Origin: Reinekea sp. G2M2-21
GTDB lineage: Bacteria > Pseudomonadota > Gammaproteobacteria > Pseudomonadales > Natronospirillaceae
NCBI RefSeq assembly: GCF_015687175.1
Contig: NZ_JADPQG010000001.1
Coordinates: 744,001 to 808,000 of the forward strand
Direction: 5' to 3'
DNA: 64,000 nucleotides
The notes beneath the pieces were generated by a model, which was given only the letters and a program-made list of their open reading frames with translations, had not been told where the DNA came from and made no database searches. This document shows positions 1-10,227 of this stretch, piece by piece. The translations under genes were made by a program, and so were the position numbers. Numbering within the stretch: the first letter of the stretch is position 1; each line of letters opens with the position of its first letter.

Positions 1-506
1 GCGCCCAGTCGCGCAAATATCGCTGTTGTAAAACAGTTAGATTGTTAACGTTTGGTGCCAGCGTTGGTCGTGTTTCTGGTAAGCAAAGTCGAATGCGGGC
101 TTCTCAGGATGCGCATAAGATTCACGCCAACACTTGTCCAAAAAAGCAACCAAATTACCGATCACGTTTGATCGACTCTCTCAATATCGAACTTAGCGGG
201 ATAGGTATCAAGAAACTCATATTTTTCTTTTTATGAGGAATGCTCTGCAAAAAGTGCAGTACAGGTGAGCGTCAAGTTAACAACGATGTAAATATTTAGT
301 AGCGCCAGAAAATCCTATCATTGATCGAAAAGCGCGCTTAAATCAGGCATCAACATGTCATCGAGCGCGGATTTCTGAACTTAAACTGACTATCGGTGTG
401 TAAAAAAATCAGCAAGGAGTGAACAGCTGAACTAAGCTTTACGTAAATAGAACGGAGATCAATGACGATCCCTTTGTCCAACTGTTCATTGTAATTGTCA
501 TCAAGG
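1..506. other. Left-edge stretch without a supported gene
   Basis: No convincing coding region is seen here. The one short open frame (42-236) has no recognisable domain and no ribosome binding site. The stretch is AT-rich with scattered stops in all frames. It probably holds the far-upstream regulatory region of the prkA operon, where activator sites for a sigma-54 promoter would be expected, but no specific site could be assigned. Confidence 0.5.
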
Positions 507-522
507 TGGCACAAACGATGCA
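507..522 (+). promoter_or_regulatory. Sigma-54 (-24/-12) promoter candidate for prkA-yeaH-spoVR
   Basis: TGGCAC at 507-512 and ATGCA at 518-522 match the RpoN consensus TGGCACG-N4-TTGCW. The invariant GG (508-509) and GC (520-521) are exactly 12 bases apart; only the first T of the -12 element is replaced by A. Transcription would start near 533, giving a leader of about 45 bases before the ATG at 579. The E. coli homologues yeaGH belong to the nitrogen-starvation (NtrC) response, so this promoter class fits the family. Confidence 0.7.
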
Positions 523-578
523 CTGGATTTTTTTACCGTCAGTGTCGTGTCACTTGCTCATTTGTTTAGGAGAATCGT

Positions 579-2501
579 ATGGATCTGTTTAAGCATTACC
601 AGGAGCGTTACGAAACAAAACAACACGAAGAGTTTTCGCTTCAGGAATATCTCGAAATCTGTAAAGGCGACCCAATGGCCTATGCTACCGCACCAGAGCG
701 TATGCTTGCAGCCATTGGGCAACCCGAAGTTATTGATACCTCGCGCGATTCAAGGTTAAGCCGGATCTTTTCCAATAAGGTCATTCGCCGTTACCCAACC
801 TTTGCCGAGTTTTATGGCATGGAAGAACCGATAGAGCAGATTGTTTCGTACTTTCGGCATGCTGCGCAGTCACTAGAAGAGAAAAAACAAATACTCTATT
901 TACTAGGTCCAGTTGGTGGTGGTAAATCGTCCTTGGCTGAGCGCCTCAAGCAGCTGATAGAAAAAATCCCCTTTTATGCCATTAAGGGTTCACCGGTGTT
1001 TGAATCCCCGTTGGGTTTATTTGATCCGACGGAAGATGCCGATATCCTTGCCGAGAGATTCAATATCCCAGCACGATATCTTGGGTCTGTTATGTCACCC
1101 TGGGCTGTGAAGCGTCTGCATGAATTTGGCGGTGACATCAGTCAGTTTCGCGTCGTAAAGTTGTATCCGTCGATCATCGATCAGGTAGCGGTGGCCAAAA
1201 CTGAACCCGGGGACGAAAACAATCAGGATATCTCTGCATTGGTCGGTAAGGTAGATATTCGTCAACTGGAAGATTTTTCGCAGAATGATCCGGATGCCTA
1301 CTCGTTTTCCGGTGCCTTATGTAAAGCGAATCAAGGGTTAATGGAATTCGTGGAAATGTTTAAGGCCCCCATCAAGGTGTTGCATCCGTTGTTGACCGCT
1401 ACACAGGAAGGTAACTACAACGCGACCGAAGGCATGAGTGCTATCCCATTCAATGGCACTATCTTAGCTCACTCAAATGAATCCGAATGGCAACAGTTCC
1501 GTAATAACCGGAATAATGAGGCGTTTCTCGATCGGGTTTATATTGTTAAAGTACCTTATTGTCTTCGAGTTTCTGAAGAGGTTAACATCTACGAAAAATT
1601 ATTGGAGCACAGTTCACTGCGTGAATCACCCTGTGCACCGGATACATTGAAAATGCTTGCTCAATTCAGTGTGCTTTCACGTATGGCCGTGCCGGAGAAT
1701 TCAAATCTGTATTCCAAAATGCGGGTGTACGATGGTGAGAATCTGAAGGACACCGACCCGAAAGCGAAAACGATTCAGGAATATAAAGACGCTGCGGGCG
1801 TTAACGAAGGAATGGATGGGTTGTCGACTCGCTTTGCCTTCAAGATACTCTCTAAAGTGTTTAACTTCGACGCTACCGAAATAGCCGCTAACCCAGTGCA
1901 TCTGCTTTATGTCCTGGAAGAACAGATTGAGCAACAGCAATTTCCTCAAGAGCTTCACGATCGATATCTGTCCCACCTGAAAGAATTTCTGGCACCTCGG
2001 TATGTCGAATTCATCGGCAAAGAAATACAAACCGCTTATCTGGAGTCCTACTCTGAATATGGTCAGAATATTTTTGATCGCTATGTAACCTACGCGGATT
2101 TCTGGATCCAGGATCAAGAGTACCGTGATCCGGAAACTGGGGAGATTCTGAATCGATCTGCCTTGAATGATGAATTGGAAAAAATCGAAAAACCAGCCGG
2201 TATTTCGAATCCAAAAGATTTCCGGAACGAAATTGTTAATTTTGTCTTGCGTGCTCGAGCCAATAATGAAGGCCGTAATCCGAATTGGCAGAGTTATGAA
2301 AAACTGCGCGCTGTGATCGAGAAAAAGATGTTTTCCAATACCGAAGACTTGCTGCCGGTTATTTCCTATGCTGCGAAATCGTCAAAAGGGGACGAGAAAA
2401 AACATCAGGACTTTGTCCGTCGCATGGTGGAACGGGGCTATACCGAAAAACAGGTACGCTTATTGAGCGAATGGTATCTGCGCGTTCGTAAATCTTCGTA
2501 G
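579..2501 (+). CDS. prkA: PrkA family serine protein kinase
   Basis: This is a 640-residue cytoplasmic kinase of the PrkA/YeaG family, which couples an AAA+-like ATP-binding domain to a C-terminal kinase-like domain. A Walker A loop (GPVGGGKS, residues 110-117) is visible and length is normal for the family. The ATG is preceded by AGGAG at a good distance. It heads a three-gene operon with a DUF444 protein and a SpoVR protein, the standard arrangement in proteobacteria. In E. coli the orthologue YeaG is linked to survival of sustained nitrogen starvation and stationary phase. The sigma-54 promoter match upstream supports stress or nitrogen control here. Identity is secure; the substrates are not known from the sequence. 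Confidence 0.95.
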   Translation: MDLFKHYQERYETKQHEEFSLQEYLEICKGDPMAYATAPERMLAAIGQPEVIDTSRDSRLSRIFSNKVIRRYPTFAEFYGMEEPIEQIVSYFRHAAQSLEEKKQILYLLGPVGGGKSSLAERLKQLIEKIPFYAIKGSPVFESPLGLFDPTEDADILAERFNIPARYLGSVMSPWAVKRLHEFGGDISQFRVVKLYPSIIDQVAVAKTEPGDENNQDISALVGKVDIRQLEDFSQNDPDAYSFSGALCKANQGLMEFVEMFKAPIKVLHPLLTATQEGNYNATEGMSAIPFNGTILAHSNESEWQQFRNNRNNEAFLDRVYIVKVPYCLRVSEEVNIYEKLLEHSSLRESPCAPDTLKMLAQFSVLSRMAVPENSNLYSKMRVYDGENLKDTDPKAKTIQEYKDAAGVNEGMDGLSTRFAFKILSKVFNFDATEIAANPVHLLYVLEEQIEQQQFPQELHDRYLSHLKEFLAPRYVEFIGKEIQTAYLESYSEYGQNIFDRYVTYADFWIQDQEYRDPETGEILNRSALNDELEKIEKPAGISNPKDFRNEIVNFVLRARANNEGRNPNWQSYEKLRAVIEKKMFSNTEDLLPVISYAAKSSKGDEKKHQDFVRRMVERGYTEKQVRLLSEWYLRVRKSS

Positions 2502-2512
2502 CGGGTGATTCT

Positions 2513-3796
2513 ATGATGAATACCTATGTGATTGACCGCCGCTTGAACGGTAAGAATAAAAGCGCGGTCAATCGAAAACGGTTTTTGGAACGGTATAAAA
2601 AGCACATTAAGCGCGCTGTGAACGAAGCGGTAAATTCTCGCTCGATTACCGATATGGAACACGGCGAGTCGATTTCAATTCCTGCGGATGATATCCGTGA
2701 ACCTATTTTTGGCCACGGTCAGGGTGGACGGCGCAATATTGTCAATCCAGGTAATAAAGAATTTGTCTCCGGGGATCGCATTGCCAAGCCACCGGGCGGG
2801 CAAGGGTCAGGAAGTGGTAGTGGCCAGGCATCAAATTCTGGTGAAGGATTAGACGATTTTACTTTCAATATCACGCAGGATGAATTTCTTGAGTTTTTGT
2901 TTGAAGATCTTGAGTTGCCCAATCTGGTGCGCAAAGAGCTCAAGTCGATGGACGATTTTGTCTATCGCCACGCTGGATTCACCAATACTGGCGTTCCCGC
3001 GAAAATTAATGTCGTCCGTTCTCTGAAAAATGCTCACGCTCGACGCATTGCATTGAGCGGAAAATCCCGTCGTCGGTTGAAAGAAGTCAGCAAGTTGATC
3101 GAAGCCGAAGAAGCGAAAGATAAAACGCTGCGTAATAAAAACTTATTGCTTGATTTGATCGCGGAAAAAGAAAAACTGGAAACAAAAATCGGTCGCCTGC
3201 CCTTTATTGATGATTTTGACTTACGTTACAACCTCAGTGCCAAAGACCCGGTGCCTAGTAACGCTGCGGTCATGTTTTGTCTGATGGACGTTTCTGGTTC
3301 CATGACTCAGGCGACAAAGGATATTGCCAAGCGTTTTTTTCTGTTGTTATACATGTTTCTAAGACGTAACTACGAAAAAATTGAAGTGGTGTTTATTCGC
3401 CATCACACCAGTGCCAAAGAAGTCGACGAAGAAGAGTTTTTCTACAGTCGTGAAACAGGCGGCACCATCGTTTCCTCAGCCCTGCGCATGATGCAGGATA
3501 TCGTTAAGGAGCGGTATCCGGCCAATGCCTGGAATATTTACGCTGCTCAGGCATCGGATGGCGACAATTGGAATGACGATTCACCCATTTGCCAGCGGAT
3601 TCTGGAAAAAGAAATTTTGCCCAAGGTGCAGTATTTTTCCTATATCGAAATTACACCAAGAGATCATCAGGCGCTTTGGCACGCCTATGAGAATGTCCGC
3701 TCTTCATTTCCTAATCATTTTGCCATGGAGCAGATTGTCGATCAGAGCGATATCTTTCCGGTCTTCCGGCAATTGTTTCAAAGGAAGGTGACATGA
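2513..3796 (+). CDS. yeaH: DUF444 family protein (YeaH)
   Basis: A 427-residue protein of the YeaH/DUF444 family. The N-terminal half carries a basic stretch and a Gly/Ser-rich linker (about residues 95-110). The C-terminal part has a von Willebrand A-like fold with a MIDAS-type motif MDVSGSM at residues 258-264. It starts 11 bases after prkA; two adjacent ATG codons (2513 and 2516) are possible starts. Its stop overlaps the spoVR start in ATGA. The invariant linkage to PrkA and SpoVR suggests the three act together, possibly with the vWA protein as scaffold or kinase partner. The molecular function of the family is not established. Confidence 0.93.
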   Translation: MMNTYVIDRRLNGKNKSAVNRKRFLERYKKHIKRAVNEAVNSRSITDMEHGESISIPADDIREPIFGHGQGGRRNIVNPGNKEFVSGDRIAKPPGGQGSGSGSGQASNSGEGLDDFTFNITQDEFLEFLFEDLELPNLVRKELKSMDDFVYRHAGFTNTGVPAKINVVRSLKNAHARRIALSGKSRRRLKEVSKLIEAEEAKDKTLRNKNLLLDLIAEKEKLETKIGRLPFIDDFDLRYNLSAKDPVPSNAAVMFCLMDVSGSMTQATKDIAKRFFLLLYMFLRRNYEKIEVVFIRHHTSAKEVDEEEFFYSRETGGTIVSSALRMMQDIVKERYPANAWNIYAAQASDGDNWNDDSPICQRILEKEILPKVQYFSYIEITPRDHQALWHAYENVRSSFPNHFAMEQIVDQSDIFPVFRQLFQRKVT

Positions 3797-5361
3797 GTAA
3801 AACCATACAGCCACCTAAAGACCCTCGTCATGAACCGATCACCACGTCCAGTGAGTGGACTTTCGCTCATATTCAGGAATTTGATCGGGTCATTGGTAAC
3901 ATTGCGCGGGAATACCGATTAGATACTTATCCAAACCAGATCGAGATCATCAGTTCAGAGCAAATGATGGATGCTTATTCTTCTGTTGGCATGCCGGTGG
4001 GTTATCATCATTGGTCATTCGGTAAACAGTTTTTACAGACGCAAGGGAATTACGAGCGCGGCTTCATGGGTTTGGCCTACGAGATTGTCATTAACTCGAA
4101 TCCCTGTATCGCATATTTGATGGAAGAAAATACAATGGCGATGCAGGCGTTGGTTATTGCGCATGCCTGTTATGGACACAACTCATTCTTTAAAAATAAT
4201 TATCTGTTTAAAACCTGGACCGACGCGACGGCCATAATCGATTACCTGGTGTTTGCCAAAGATTATGTCGCCAAATGTGAGAATCGTTACGGAGTCGAAA
4301 CGGTTGAAAAAATTCTCGATTCTTGTCACGCATTGCAGAACTACGGGGTTGATCGCTACAAACGACCTTCACCCATTTCTGCCGCGGAGGAGCGAGCCAG
4401 ACAGGAAGAGCGTGAGTCCTATATGCAACAGCAAGTAAATCTGCTGTGGCGCACCATTCCCATTACCAAAGAGGAAAGCGAGCAACAGAAAACGCGTCGT
4501 TTCCCGCAGGAGCCACAAGAGAATATTCTGTATTTCATTGAAAAAAACGCCCCCTTGTTGGAACCATGGCAACGAGAGTTGATTCGGATTGTTCGTAAGA
4601 TAGCGCAATATTTTTATCCGCAACGGCAAACGCAGGTAATGAACGAAGGCTGGGCCAGTTTCTGGCATTATACGTTGATGAACACGCTCTATGATCGGGG
4701 TTATGTGAACGAAGGCTTTATGTTTGAGTTCCTGTCCAGTCACGCTGCTGTTGTGTATCAACCACCTTACGATTCTAAATATTACTCTGGGATAAATCCC
4801 TATACACTTGGTTTTAATATCTTTTCCGATTTGCGCCGTATGTGCGAGAAACCGACTGGAGAGGATTATGAGTGGTTTCCGGACATCGCGGGTAAGGATT
4901 GGCTCGATACATTGCACTTTGCCATGGAGAATTTCAAAGACGAATCGTTCATTCAGCAGTACCTGTCGCCTAAAGTCATGCGGGATATGAAACTTTTCTG
5001 CGTTTACGATGACGAAGAGTCACCGGAGTATGAGATAAAGGCGATACACGATGACCCGGGTTACCGTCAGGTTCGCTCAGCGTTGGCTGACCAGTACAAT
5101 CTTAGTACGAGGGAACCGAATATTCAGGTTGTTAATGTAGATTTGCGGGGTGATCGCTCCTTGACCTTGAAACACACCCGTCACAATAACATTCCGTTGA
5201 ACAAGGAATGTAATGAGGTGCTGAAGCATGTGCACCGACTCTGGGGCTTTGACGTACACCTTCATTCCTACGATGGTGATGAGTTGATGAGCAGTTATCA
5301 GATCCCTGAACACTTGAACGCGGAAGACGACAGCAGCCTGGAGAATTTACGTTATGTGTAG
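3793..5361 (+). CDS. SpoVR family protein
   Basis: A 522-residue SpoVR-like protein (E. coli YcgB family). The name comes from a Bacillus gene for spore cortex formation, but the family is widespread in non-sporulating bacteria with unknown biochemistry. Conserved patches typical of the family are seen, such as [10 protein letters not shown] in the middle and [10 protein letters not shown] further on. The start overlaps the preceding stop by four bases (ATGA), indicating translational coupling as the last gene of the operon. No clear factor-independent terminator follows. Family assignment is firm; the role is inferred only from its constant pairing with PrkA and DUF444. Confidence 0.93.
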   Translation: MSKTIQPPKDPRHEPITTSSEWTFAHIQEFDRVIGNIAREYRLDTYPNQIEIISSEQMMDAYSSVGMPVGYHHWSFGKQFLQTQGNYERGFMGLAYEIVINSNPCIAYLMEENTMAMQALVIAHACYGHNSFFKNNYLFKTWTDATAIIDYLVFAKDYVAKCENRYGVETVEKILDSCHALQNYGVDRYKRPSPISAAEERARQEERESYMQQQVNLLWRTIPITKEESEQQKTRRFPQEPQENILYFIEKNAPLLEPWQRELIRIVRKIAQYFYPQRQTQVMNEGWASFWHYTLMNTLYDRGYVNEGFMFEFLSSHAAVVYQPPYDSKYYSGINPYTLGFNIFSDLRRMCEKPTGEDYEWFPDIAGKDWLDTLHFAMENFKDESFIQQYLSPKVMRDMKLFCVYDDEESPEYEIKAIHDDPGYRQVRSALADQYNLSTREPNIQVVNVDLRGDRSLTLKHTRHNNIPLNKECNEVLKHVHRLWGFDVHLHSYDGDELMSSYQIPEHLNAEDDSSLENLRYV

Positions 5362-5510
5362 CTTGGCGAGTCATTTTGAACGATTTGGTGAATAGGGGAG
5401 GTGCATACATAGTTGTTGTTCAACGCATTGACTGAGGTATGATGTAACGCAGTGAAATTACCTCATAAGGGGTACGTGCTTGCAGCGCGGATCCATTAAC
5501 ATGAATACAT

Positions 5511-5622
5511 TACACCGAGTGACCGTCTTCTAAGTGGTTTACCATAAGAGACTGTCACCTCGCATTTTGCGACAGGGTCCTGACTGGAAACGGCATGGCC
5601 TCCCGGATTTGGAAAGGTGATC
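5511..5622 (+). promoter_or_regulatory. Moco riboswitch candidate in the moaA leader
   Basis: The last 30 bases before moaA contain GCCTCCCG followed after four bases by TGGAAAGGTG (5598-5619). This is almost the same as the 3' end of the E. coli moaA leader, the founding molybdenum-cofactor riboswitch, and it includes the ribosome binding site. CACC at 5513-5516 could close an outer helix with GGTG at 5616-5619. The location before a Moco operon is the classical one. The 5' boundary and internal helices were not modelled and are uncertain. Confidence 0.75.
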
Positions 5623-5623
5623 G

Positions 5624-6592
5624 ATGTTACAAGACACATTTGGGCGCCGGTTCTATTACCTGCGTCTCTCGGTAACGGATGTTTGTAATTTCCGTTGTAC
5701 CTACTGCCTGCCTGATGGTTATCAGGGTCGGCCAGAAGACGCCTTTCTCTCGCCCGCTGAACTTGAAAAGACAGCGCAGGCGTTCGCCAGAATGGGCACT
5801 CAAAAAATTCGCCTAACCGGTGGCGAGCCCAGCTTGCGTCGCGATTTGCCCGAGATTATTGATCGGATTAACCGGATTGATGGCATTCAGACTCTGGCGC
5901 TGACCACCAATGGCTATAAACTCCCTCAACGCATTCAGGAATGGGCCCGTGCGGGTCTGTCGCAGTTGAATGTGTCGATTGACTCCCTAGATGCGCACCA
6001 ATTTCAGCAGATAACCGGCCATGATCGGCTGGATGAGGTATTGGAAGGTATTGAGATAGCGCAGTCGCTTGGACTGAAGGTCAAGGTCAATTCGGTGTTA
6101 ATGAAGGGAGTTAATGACGACCTTTCCAGCATTCTCGCCTGGCTTAAACAGACGCCGGTGACCTTACGTTACATCGAAGTGATGGAAACCGCAGATCAGC
6201 AAGTGTTTTTCCGTGAGCACCATGTCAGTGGCGGCGAGGTAAAAGAACGGTTATTGGCCGATGGTTGGCAGGCTGTGTTGCGCGACGTTGCAGCCGGACC
6301 CGCGCAGGAATTCTGGCATCCCCACTATGAAGGCAGAATTGGCCTGATTATGCCGTACAGCAAAGATTTCTGTGCCAGTTGCAATCGGTTACGGGTGTCC
6401 AGTTTAGGGAAGCTGCATCTGTGTTTGTTTGCTGAACACGGCATCGACATACGCCCCTATTTGCAGCCATCCGTGCCGATAGATGATTTGATCCATGCCG
6501 TGACCAATCATGTACAGGGTAAGTCCGCCGCCCATTCGCTGCAAAACCATATCAGCGGCGCTATGGCCAACCTAAGTCAGATCGGTGGCTAA
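5624..6592 (+). CDS. moaA: GTP 3',8-cyclase MoaA
   Basis: Radical SAM enzyme that, with MoaC, converts GTP to cyclic pyranopterin monophosphate, the first step of molybdenum cofactor synthesis. It has the N-terminal iron-sulfur motif C21-X3-C25-X2-C28 and the C-terminal cluster motif C250-X2-C253-X13-C267, and ends in the conserved Gly-Gly. At 322 residues its length is normal. The ribosome binding site (AAAGGTG) lies inside the predicted Moco riboswitch, so translation is probably shut down when cofactor is plentiful. The next gene starts on the base after its stop. Confidence 0.97.
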   Translation: MLQDTFGRRFYYLRLSVTDVCNFRCTYCLPDGYQGRPEDAFLSPAELEKTAQAFARMGTQKIRLTGGEPSLRRDLPEIIDRINRIDGIQTLALTTNGYKLPQRIQEWARAGLSQLNVSIDSLDAHQFQQITGHDRLDEVLEGIEIAQSLGLKVKVNSVLMKGVNDDLSSILAWLKQTPVTLRYIEVMETADQQVFFREHHVSGGEVKERLLADGWQAVLRDVAAGPAQEFWHPHYEGRIGLIMPYSKDFCASCNRLRVSSLGKLHLCLFAEHGIDIRPYLQPSVPIDDLIHAVTNHVQGKSAAHSLQNHISGAMANLSQIGG

Positions 6593-7132
6593 ATGTCGGC
6601 CAGTATTCTGTTACTCAGCGGTGGCGCGTCGACCCGAATGGGCCAAGACAAGGGCTCATTACCGTTTGCAGAAGCCGATCTGCTCAGCTGGCAAGAACAA
6701 CGGTTTGCACAGGCTGGTTTCCACGTGGTCAGCCGATTGCCTGACGTTCATACCGGTTATCTTGGGCCTTTAGCAGGTATTCATTCTGCGCTTTGGCATT
6801 GCCCAACGGTGGCGAACTGGATTGTTATTCCCGTTGATATGCCCTTGTTGTCGATCGCCGCAGTGCGCTATTTACAGGCTCAGGGTACCCATCATCAGCG
6901 CCCAGTCAGTTTTGAAGGCTGCCCGCTGCCTCTGTTTCTACCCAAGACCAATCAGTTAACCCTCACTCTGGACCAGTGGTTAGAAGACGAGCAGGGCAAG
7001 CGCTCGGTGTATGCCCTGGTCAATGTGCTAAACGGCCTTTGGGTCAAGCATCCGGACGTGCAGAAAGAACTAACAAACATTAATACGCCATCCCAATGGC
7101 AACATTTTATTGAAGGAGTCAGCAAGGTATGA
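6593..7132 (+). CDS. mobA: Molybdenum cofactor guanylyltransferase MobA
   Basis: A 179-residue cytoplasmic nucleotidyltransferase that links GMP to molybdopterin to give the guanine dinucleotide form used by DMSO-reductase-type enzymes. The N-terminal nucleotide loop LLSGGASTRMGQDKG (residues 6-20) is the family signature, and the PVDMPLL motif gives the metal-binding Asp. It is slightly shorter than E. coli MobA (194 residues). It starts directly after the moaA stop, and its own stop overlaps moaB in ATGA. Its presence implies that this organism makes MGD-type molybdoenzymes, none of which is encoded in the window. Confidence 0.92.
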   Translation: MSASILLLSGGASTRMGQDKGSLPFAEADLLSWQEQRFAQAGFHVVSRLPDVHTGYLGPLAGIHSALWHCPTVANWIVIPVDMPLLSIAAVRYLQAQGTHHQRPVSFEGCPLPLFLPKTNQLTLTLDQWLEDEQGKRSVYALVNVLNGLWVKHPDVQKELTNINTPSQWQHFIEGVSKV

Positions 7133-7671
7133 GTCATGCTGCAAAAGAGTTTGAAGCTTTGAATATCGCCGTATTAACCGTTTCTGATACGCGCGATGAA
7201 AGCAACGATACGTCTGGTGCTCTTCTGGTAGAACGTGCCATAGAAGCCGGGCACCGCATCAGCGAAAAACGCATCGAAAAAGATGATGTGTTCCAGATCC
7301 GCTATCAGGTCTCAAAGTGGATAGCGTCAGCCGATACTCAGGTTGTGTTGATCACTGGTGGAACCGGTTTTACCGGCCGGGATTCCACACCCGAGGCAGT
7401 ATCTGTGTTACTCGAGAAGCAGGTCGATGGCTTTGGTGAGTTGTTTCGTCAATTGTCGTTTCAGGACATCGGGACATCAACGGTCCAGAGCCGGGCTCTG
7501 GCTGGGCTGGCAAACGGAACATTGGTCGTATGTATGCCAGGTTCGACAGGTGCCTGTCGCACCGGCTGGGACGGTATTTTGCAGCAACAATTAGACGCCC
7601 GACATAAACCCTGTAATTTTGTTATGCACCTGAAGCAGACCTCTACTGAGTTATGCGAGACCCGCGGATGA
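7129..7671 (+). CDS. moaB: Molybdenum cofactor biosynthesis protein MoaB
   Basis: A 180-residue member of the MoaB/MogA family, which adenylates molybdopterin before molybdate insertion. It has the conserved LITGGTG loop, the FRxLSF segment and the MPGST motif. Its C-terminus ([16 protein letters not shown]) is very close to E. coli MoaB, so it is MoaB rather than MogA. Whether MoaB is catalytic varies among species; with no mogA in the operon it may carry out the adenylylation. It overlaps both neighbours by four bases. Confidence 0.93.
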   Translation: MSHAAKEFEALNIAVLTVSDTRDESNDTSGALLVERAIEAGHRISEKRIEKDDVFQIRYQVSKWIASADTQVVLITGGTGFTGRDSTPEAVSVLLEKQVDGFGELFRQLSFQDIGTSTVQSRALAGLANGTLVVCMPGSTGACRTGWDGILQQQLDARHKPCNFVMHLKQTSTELCETRG

Positions 7672-8159
7672 GCTCGTTCAGTCATGTAAACGCATCAGGT
7701 GAGGCCAACATGGTCGACGTGTCTGGCAAAGCCGTAACGACTCGTGAGGCGAGGGCAGAAGCCTATGTCTATATGAGCGAGTCCGCTATTGAGCTGATTC
7801 AGCGGGGTGATCATCACAAGGGTGATATTTTTGGAGTATCGCGTGTGGCGGGTATACAGGGTGCCAAACGCACCAGTGATCTGATTCCATTGTGTCATCC
7901 GCTGATGTTGTCAAAGGTAGCAGTAGATTTGGAACTACAAGCCGCGAAGAAACGCGTTCGTATAGAAGCATTTTGCAAGCTCGATGGCAAAACCGGCGTC
8001 GAAATGGAAGCCCTGACAGCTGCGTCCGTGACCGCGTTAACGCTATTTGATATGTGCAAAGCTGTCGACCCGGCCATGCGCATCGAAGGTCTTCGGGTGC
8101 TGGAAAAACTGGGCGGTAAAACCGGACACTGGCACGCTGGCGGAGAGCAACAACCATGA
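7668..8159 (+). CDS. moaC: Cyclic pyranopterin monophosphate synthase MoaC
   Basis: A 163-residue enzyme acting after MoaA to form cyclic pyranopterin monophosphate. Family motifs are clear: [16 protein letters not shown] near the N-terminus, IPLCHPL in the centre and the DMCKAVDP stretch with conserved Lys and Asp. The open frame extends to an ATG at 7653, but the start at 7668 overlaps the moaB stop in ATGA and gives the usual family length. Its stop in turn overlaps moaD. Confidence 0.96.
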   Translation: MSSFSHVNASGEANMVDVSGKAVTTREARAEAYVYMSESAIELIQRGDHHKGDIFGVSRVAGIQGAKRTSDLIPLCHPLMLSKVAVDLELQAAKKRVRIEAFCKLDGKTGVEMEALTAASVTALTLFDMCKAVDPAMRIEGLRVLEKLGGKTGHWHAGGEQQP

Positions 8160-8407
8160 ATACGTTTACCTTGAAATTTTTTGCCCGTTTGCGCGAAGAA
8201 ACGAAAACAGACGCGCTGGAAATTCCGTTAGGTGAGGTTGCCAGTCTCGGTGAACTCAAAGAATATCTTCAGAAGCAGTACCCACATTGGTCGGGATTTT
8301 TAAGTGGAAAATTATTGTCTGCTGTGAATCAACAGATGGTGAATGACGATGTTCCGCTGCAGGCCGGAGACGAGGTGGCGCTGTTCCCGCCGGTGACGGG
8401 TGGTTAG
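8156..8407 (+). CDS. moaD: Molybdopterin synthase sulfur carrier subunit MoaD
   Basis: An 83-residue ubiquitin-fold protein ending in FPPVTGG. The terminal Gly-Gly is the residue pair that is adenylated and then carries thiocarboxylate sulfur to MoaE. Length and ending match the family exactly. It overlaps moaC by four bases, and moaE follows after one base. The adenylating enzyme MoeB is not in the window and must be encoded elsewhere. Confidence 0.95.
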   Translation: MNTFTLKFFARLREETKTDALEIPLGEVASLGELKEYLQKQYPHWSGFLSGKLLSAVNQQMVNDDVPLQAGDEVALFPPVTGG

Positions 8408-8408
8408 C

Positions 8409-8858
8409 ATGATTCATATCTCGGTGCAGACAGAAGACTTTAATGTTCAGGACGAATATGACGCTGTTTGTCAGCAAAACAACGACGATGGTGCCGTGGT
8501 TTTTTTTGTCGGGCGGGTTCGGGATCTCAATCAGGGTGACGCGGTTTTTTCCATGACATTGGAGCATTACCCGGGTATGACCGAGTCGGCTCTGGCCGAT
8601 ATCATCAGCGAGGCACAGCAACGCTGGCCGCTGAACCGGGTCAGGGTGGTGCATCGGGTGGGTCCGCTGCAACCGTCGGATCAGATTGTGTTTGTCGCAA
8701 CGTCCAGTCCGCATCGGGAAGCCGCCTTCGCCGGGGCAGAGTTTATTATGGATTACCTGAAAACGCGTGCGCCGTTCTGGAAAAAGGAGTCAACGGACAA
8801 AGGCGAACGCTGGGTCGATGCAAAGGACAGCGATGCCAAAAAGGCTGACACATGGTAG
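8409..8858 (+). CDS. moaE: Molybdopterin synthase catalytic subunit MoaE
   Basis: A 149-residue catalytic subunit that transfers two sulfurs from MoaD to cyclic pyranopterin monophosphate. It has the family motifs FVGRVRD, LEHYPGM, the HRVG segment, SSPHREAAF and the K-X2-APFWKKE active-site region. A GTG three codons upstream (8400) is also in frame, but the ATG at 8409 is preferred because it matches the usual N-terminus. The stop overlaps the modA start by seven bases, tying cofactor synthesis to molybdate uptake in one transcript. Confidence 0.95.
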   Translation: MIHISVQTEDFNVQDEYDAVCQQNNDDGAVVFFVGRVRDLNQGDAVFSMTLEHYPGMTESALADIISEAQQRWPLNRVRVVHRVGPLQPSDQIVFVATSSPHREAAFAGAEFIMDYLKTRAPFWKKESTDKGERWVDAKDSDAKKADTW

Positions 8859-9562
8859 CCGTGTACCGGCTGCTGTTGCTGTTGGTGCCCTGTTTGGGGT
8901 TGGCGCAGGAACAACTCAATATAGCGGTAACCGCCAGTTTTAAGCCCGTTTTGGAAGCGTTGGCAGACCCCTTCACAGAAAGTACAAATATTCAGTTATC
9001 GCTGTCATCTGCGTCCACCGGCGTTCTGTTTCAGCAAATTATTTCAGGTGCCCCTTTTGATGTTTTTTTTGCGGCCGATGTCGAACGCCCCCGCCTGTTG
9101 GTTGACCGACTGCAGTTACCGGCGAATGCTCGCCGCGATTACGCAATGGGTCAGTTGGTGCTGGTAATCAATAACACGGCGTTGAGCGGCATCGCTGATT
9201 TAAAGGATTACTCGAGACGTGTGATACATGCGAACCCCGCACATGCGCCTTATGGCTTGGCCGCGCAACAGGTACTCGATCGGGTCGGTTTCCGGGGCGA
9301 ACGGGTTCTGGCCAATAATGTCACCCAGGCAAGGCAGTACTTGTCACTTGGGCTGGCGGATGTCGGCCTCATTGCTGCGTCGGTTGCTCAGGGTTTTGAT
9401 GACGTTGTTGAACTGGACAGAACAGAGTACGATGCCATTCGTCAGCAGTTGGTGATCGTCAAACCTTCCAATAGGGTAGATGCCTTAATACGGTTTCTGG
9501 ACACACCATTCGCCAAAGACATTATTCAACAACAGGGTTATCGATTGCCGGAATCCCCATGA
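8852..9562 (+). CDS. modA: Molybdate ABC transporter substrate-binding protein ModA
   Basis: A 236-residue periplasmic binding protein. A short hydrophobic signal peptide (about residues 4-19) ends near GLAQEQ, followed by the ModA-type start of the mature chain (IAVTASFKPVLEAL). The SxASTGxLFQQI segment and a second half with ARQYLSLGLADVG fit molybdate/tungstate binders. The ATG at 8852 lies inside the end of moaE. It is the first gene of the modABC uptake system and is fused transcriptionally to the moa genes, so uptake and use of molybdate are probably co-regulated by the leader riboswitch. Confidence 0.93.
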   Translation: MVAVYRLLLLLVPCLGLAQEQLNIAVTASFKPVLEALADPFTESTNIQLSLSSASTGVLFQQIISGAPFDVFFAADVERPRLLVDRLQLPANARRDYAMGQLVLVINNTALSGIADLKDYSRRVIHANPAHAPYGLAAQQVLDRVGFRGERVLANNVTQARQYLSLGLADVGLIAASVAQGFDDVVELDRTEYDAIRQQLVIVKPSNRVDALIRFLDTPFAKDIIQQQGYRLPESP

Positions 9563-10227
9563 TTACCAGTGCACTGTTTCTGACATTAAAACTTGCCTTA
9601 ACGACCACACTTTTCTTATTGATCATTTGCTTACCCCTCGCCTCATGGTTGGCCAATACCCGGTCCTGGTTGAAACCCTGGGTGGAGTCGGTGGTGGCAT
9701 TACCCTTAGTGCTACCACCCACGGTACTTGGTTTCTATTTGCTGTTATTAATGTCGCCTCAGCATCCTGTTGGCGCATGGTGGCAGAGCACATTTGGGCA
9801 GACGTTGGCATTCAGTTTTTGGGGGCTGGTCATTGGTTCCATGGCGTACTCATTGCCATTCGTATTGCAACCGTTGCAGAGGACCTTTGAAGGTCAGGGG
9901 CGGCAAATATCTGAAGCCGCCTACACACTTGGGGCCAGCCCCTGGCGGGCTTTCTGGGATATTCGTTTGCCTTTGGCTCTGCCGGGCCTGGTTGCAGCCA
10001 CGGTGCTCGGCTTCGCGCATACCGTTGGCGAATTTGGCGTCGTGTTGATGATCGGCGGGAATATTCCCGGCCAGACTCAGGTGTTGTCCATACTGTTGTT
10101 TGATCAGGTTGAAAGCCTCAATTATACGTTGGCGCATCAGATTGCCGGTGGACTGGTCGTCACCTCATTGTTAACCCTGTTTTCGCTGTACCGTTGGAAC
10201 AGTCATGCCGCCGTGAGGGTGGGCTGA
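9559..10227 (+). CDS. modB: Molybdate ABC transporter permease ModB
   Basis: A 222-residue inner-membrane permease with about five hydrophobic helices and the typical EAA loop (EAAYTLGASPWRAFWDI) that docks on the ATPase. Length is normal for ModB. It overlaps modA by four bases (ATGA) and the modC start by one base (TGATG). It forms the channel of the ModABC molybdate importer. Confidence 0.95.
   Translation: MITSALFLTLKLALTTTLFLLIICLPLASWLANTRSWLKPWVESVVALPLVLPPTVLGFYLLLLMSPQHPVGAWWQSTFGQTLAFSFWGLVIGSMAYSLPFVLQPLQRTFEGQGRQISEAAYTLGASPWRAFWDIRLPLALPGLVAATVLGFAHTVGEFGVVLMIGGNIPGQTQVLSILLFDQVESLNYTLAHQIAGGLVVTSLLTLFSLYRWNSHAAVRVG

Noticed and set aside
42-236. 64-residue open frame at the left edge
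   Set aside because: No ribosome binding site, no recognisable pattern and an unstructured composition; not supported as a gene.
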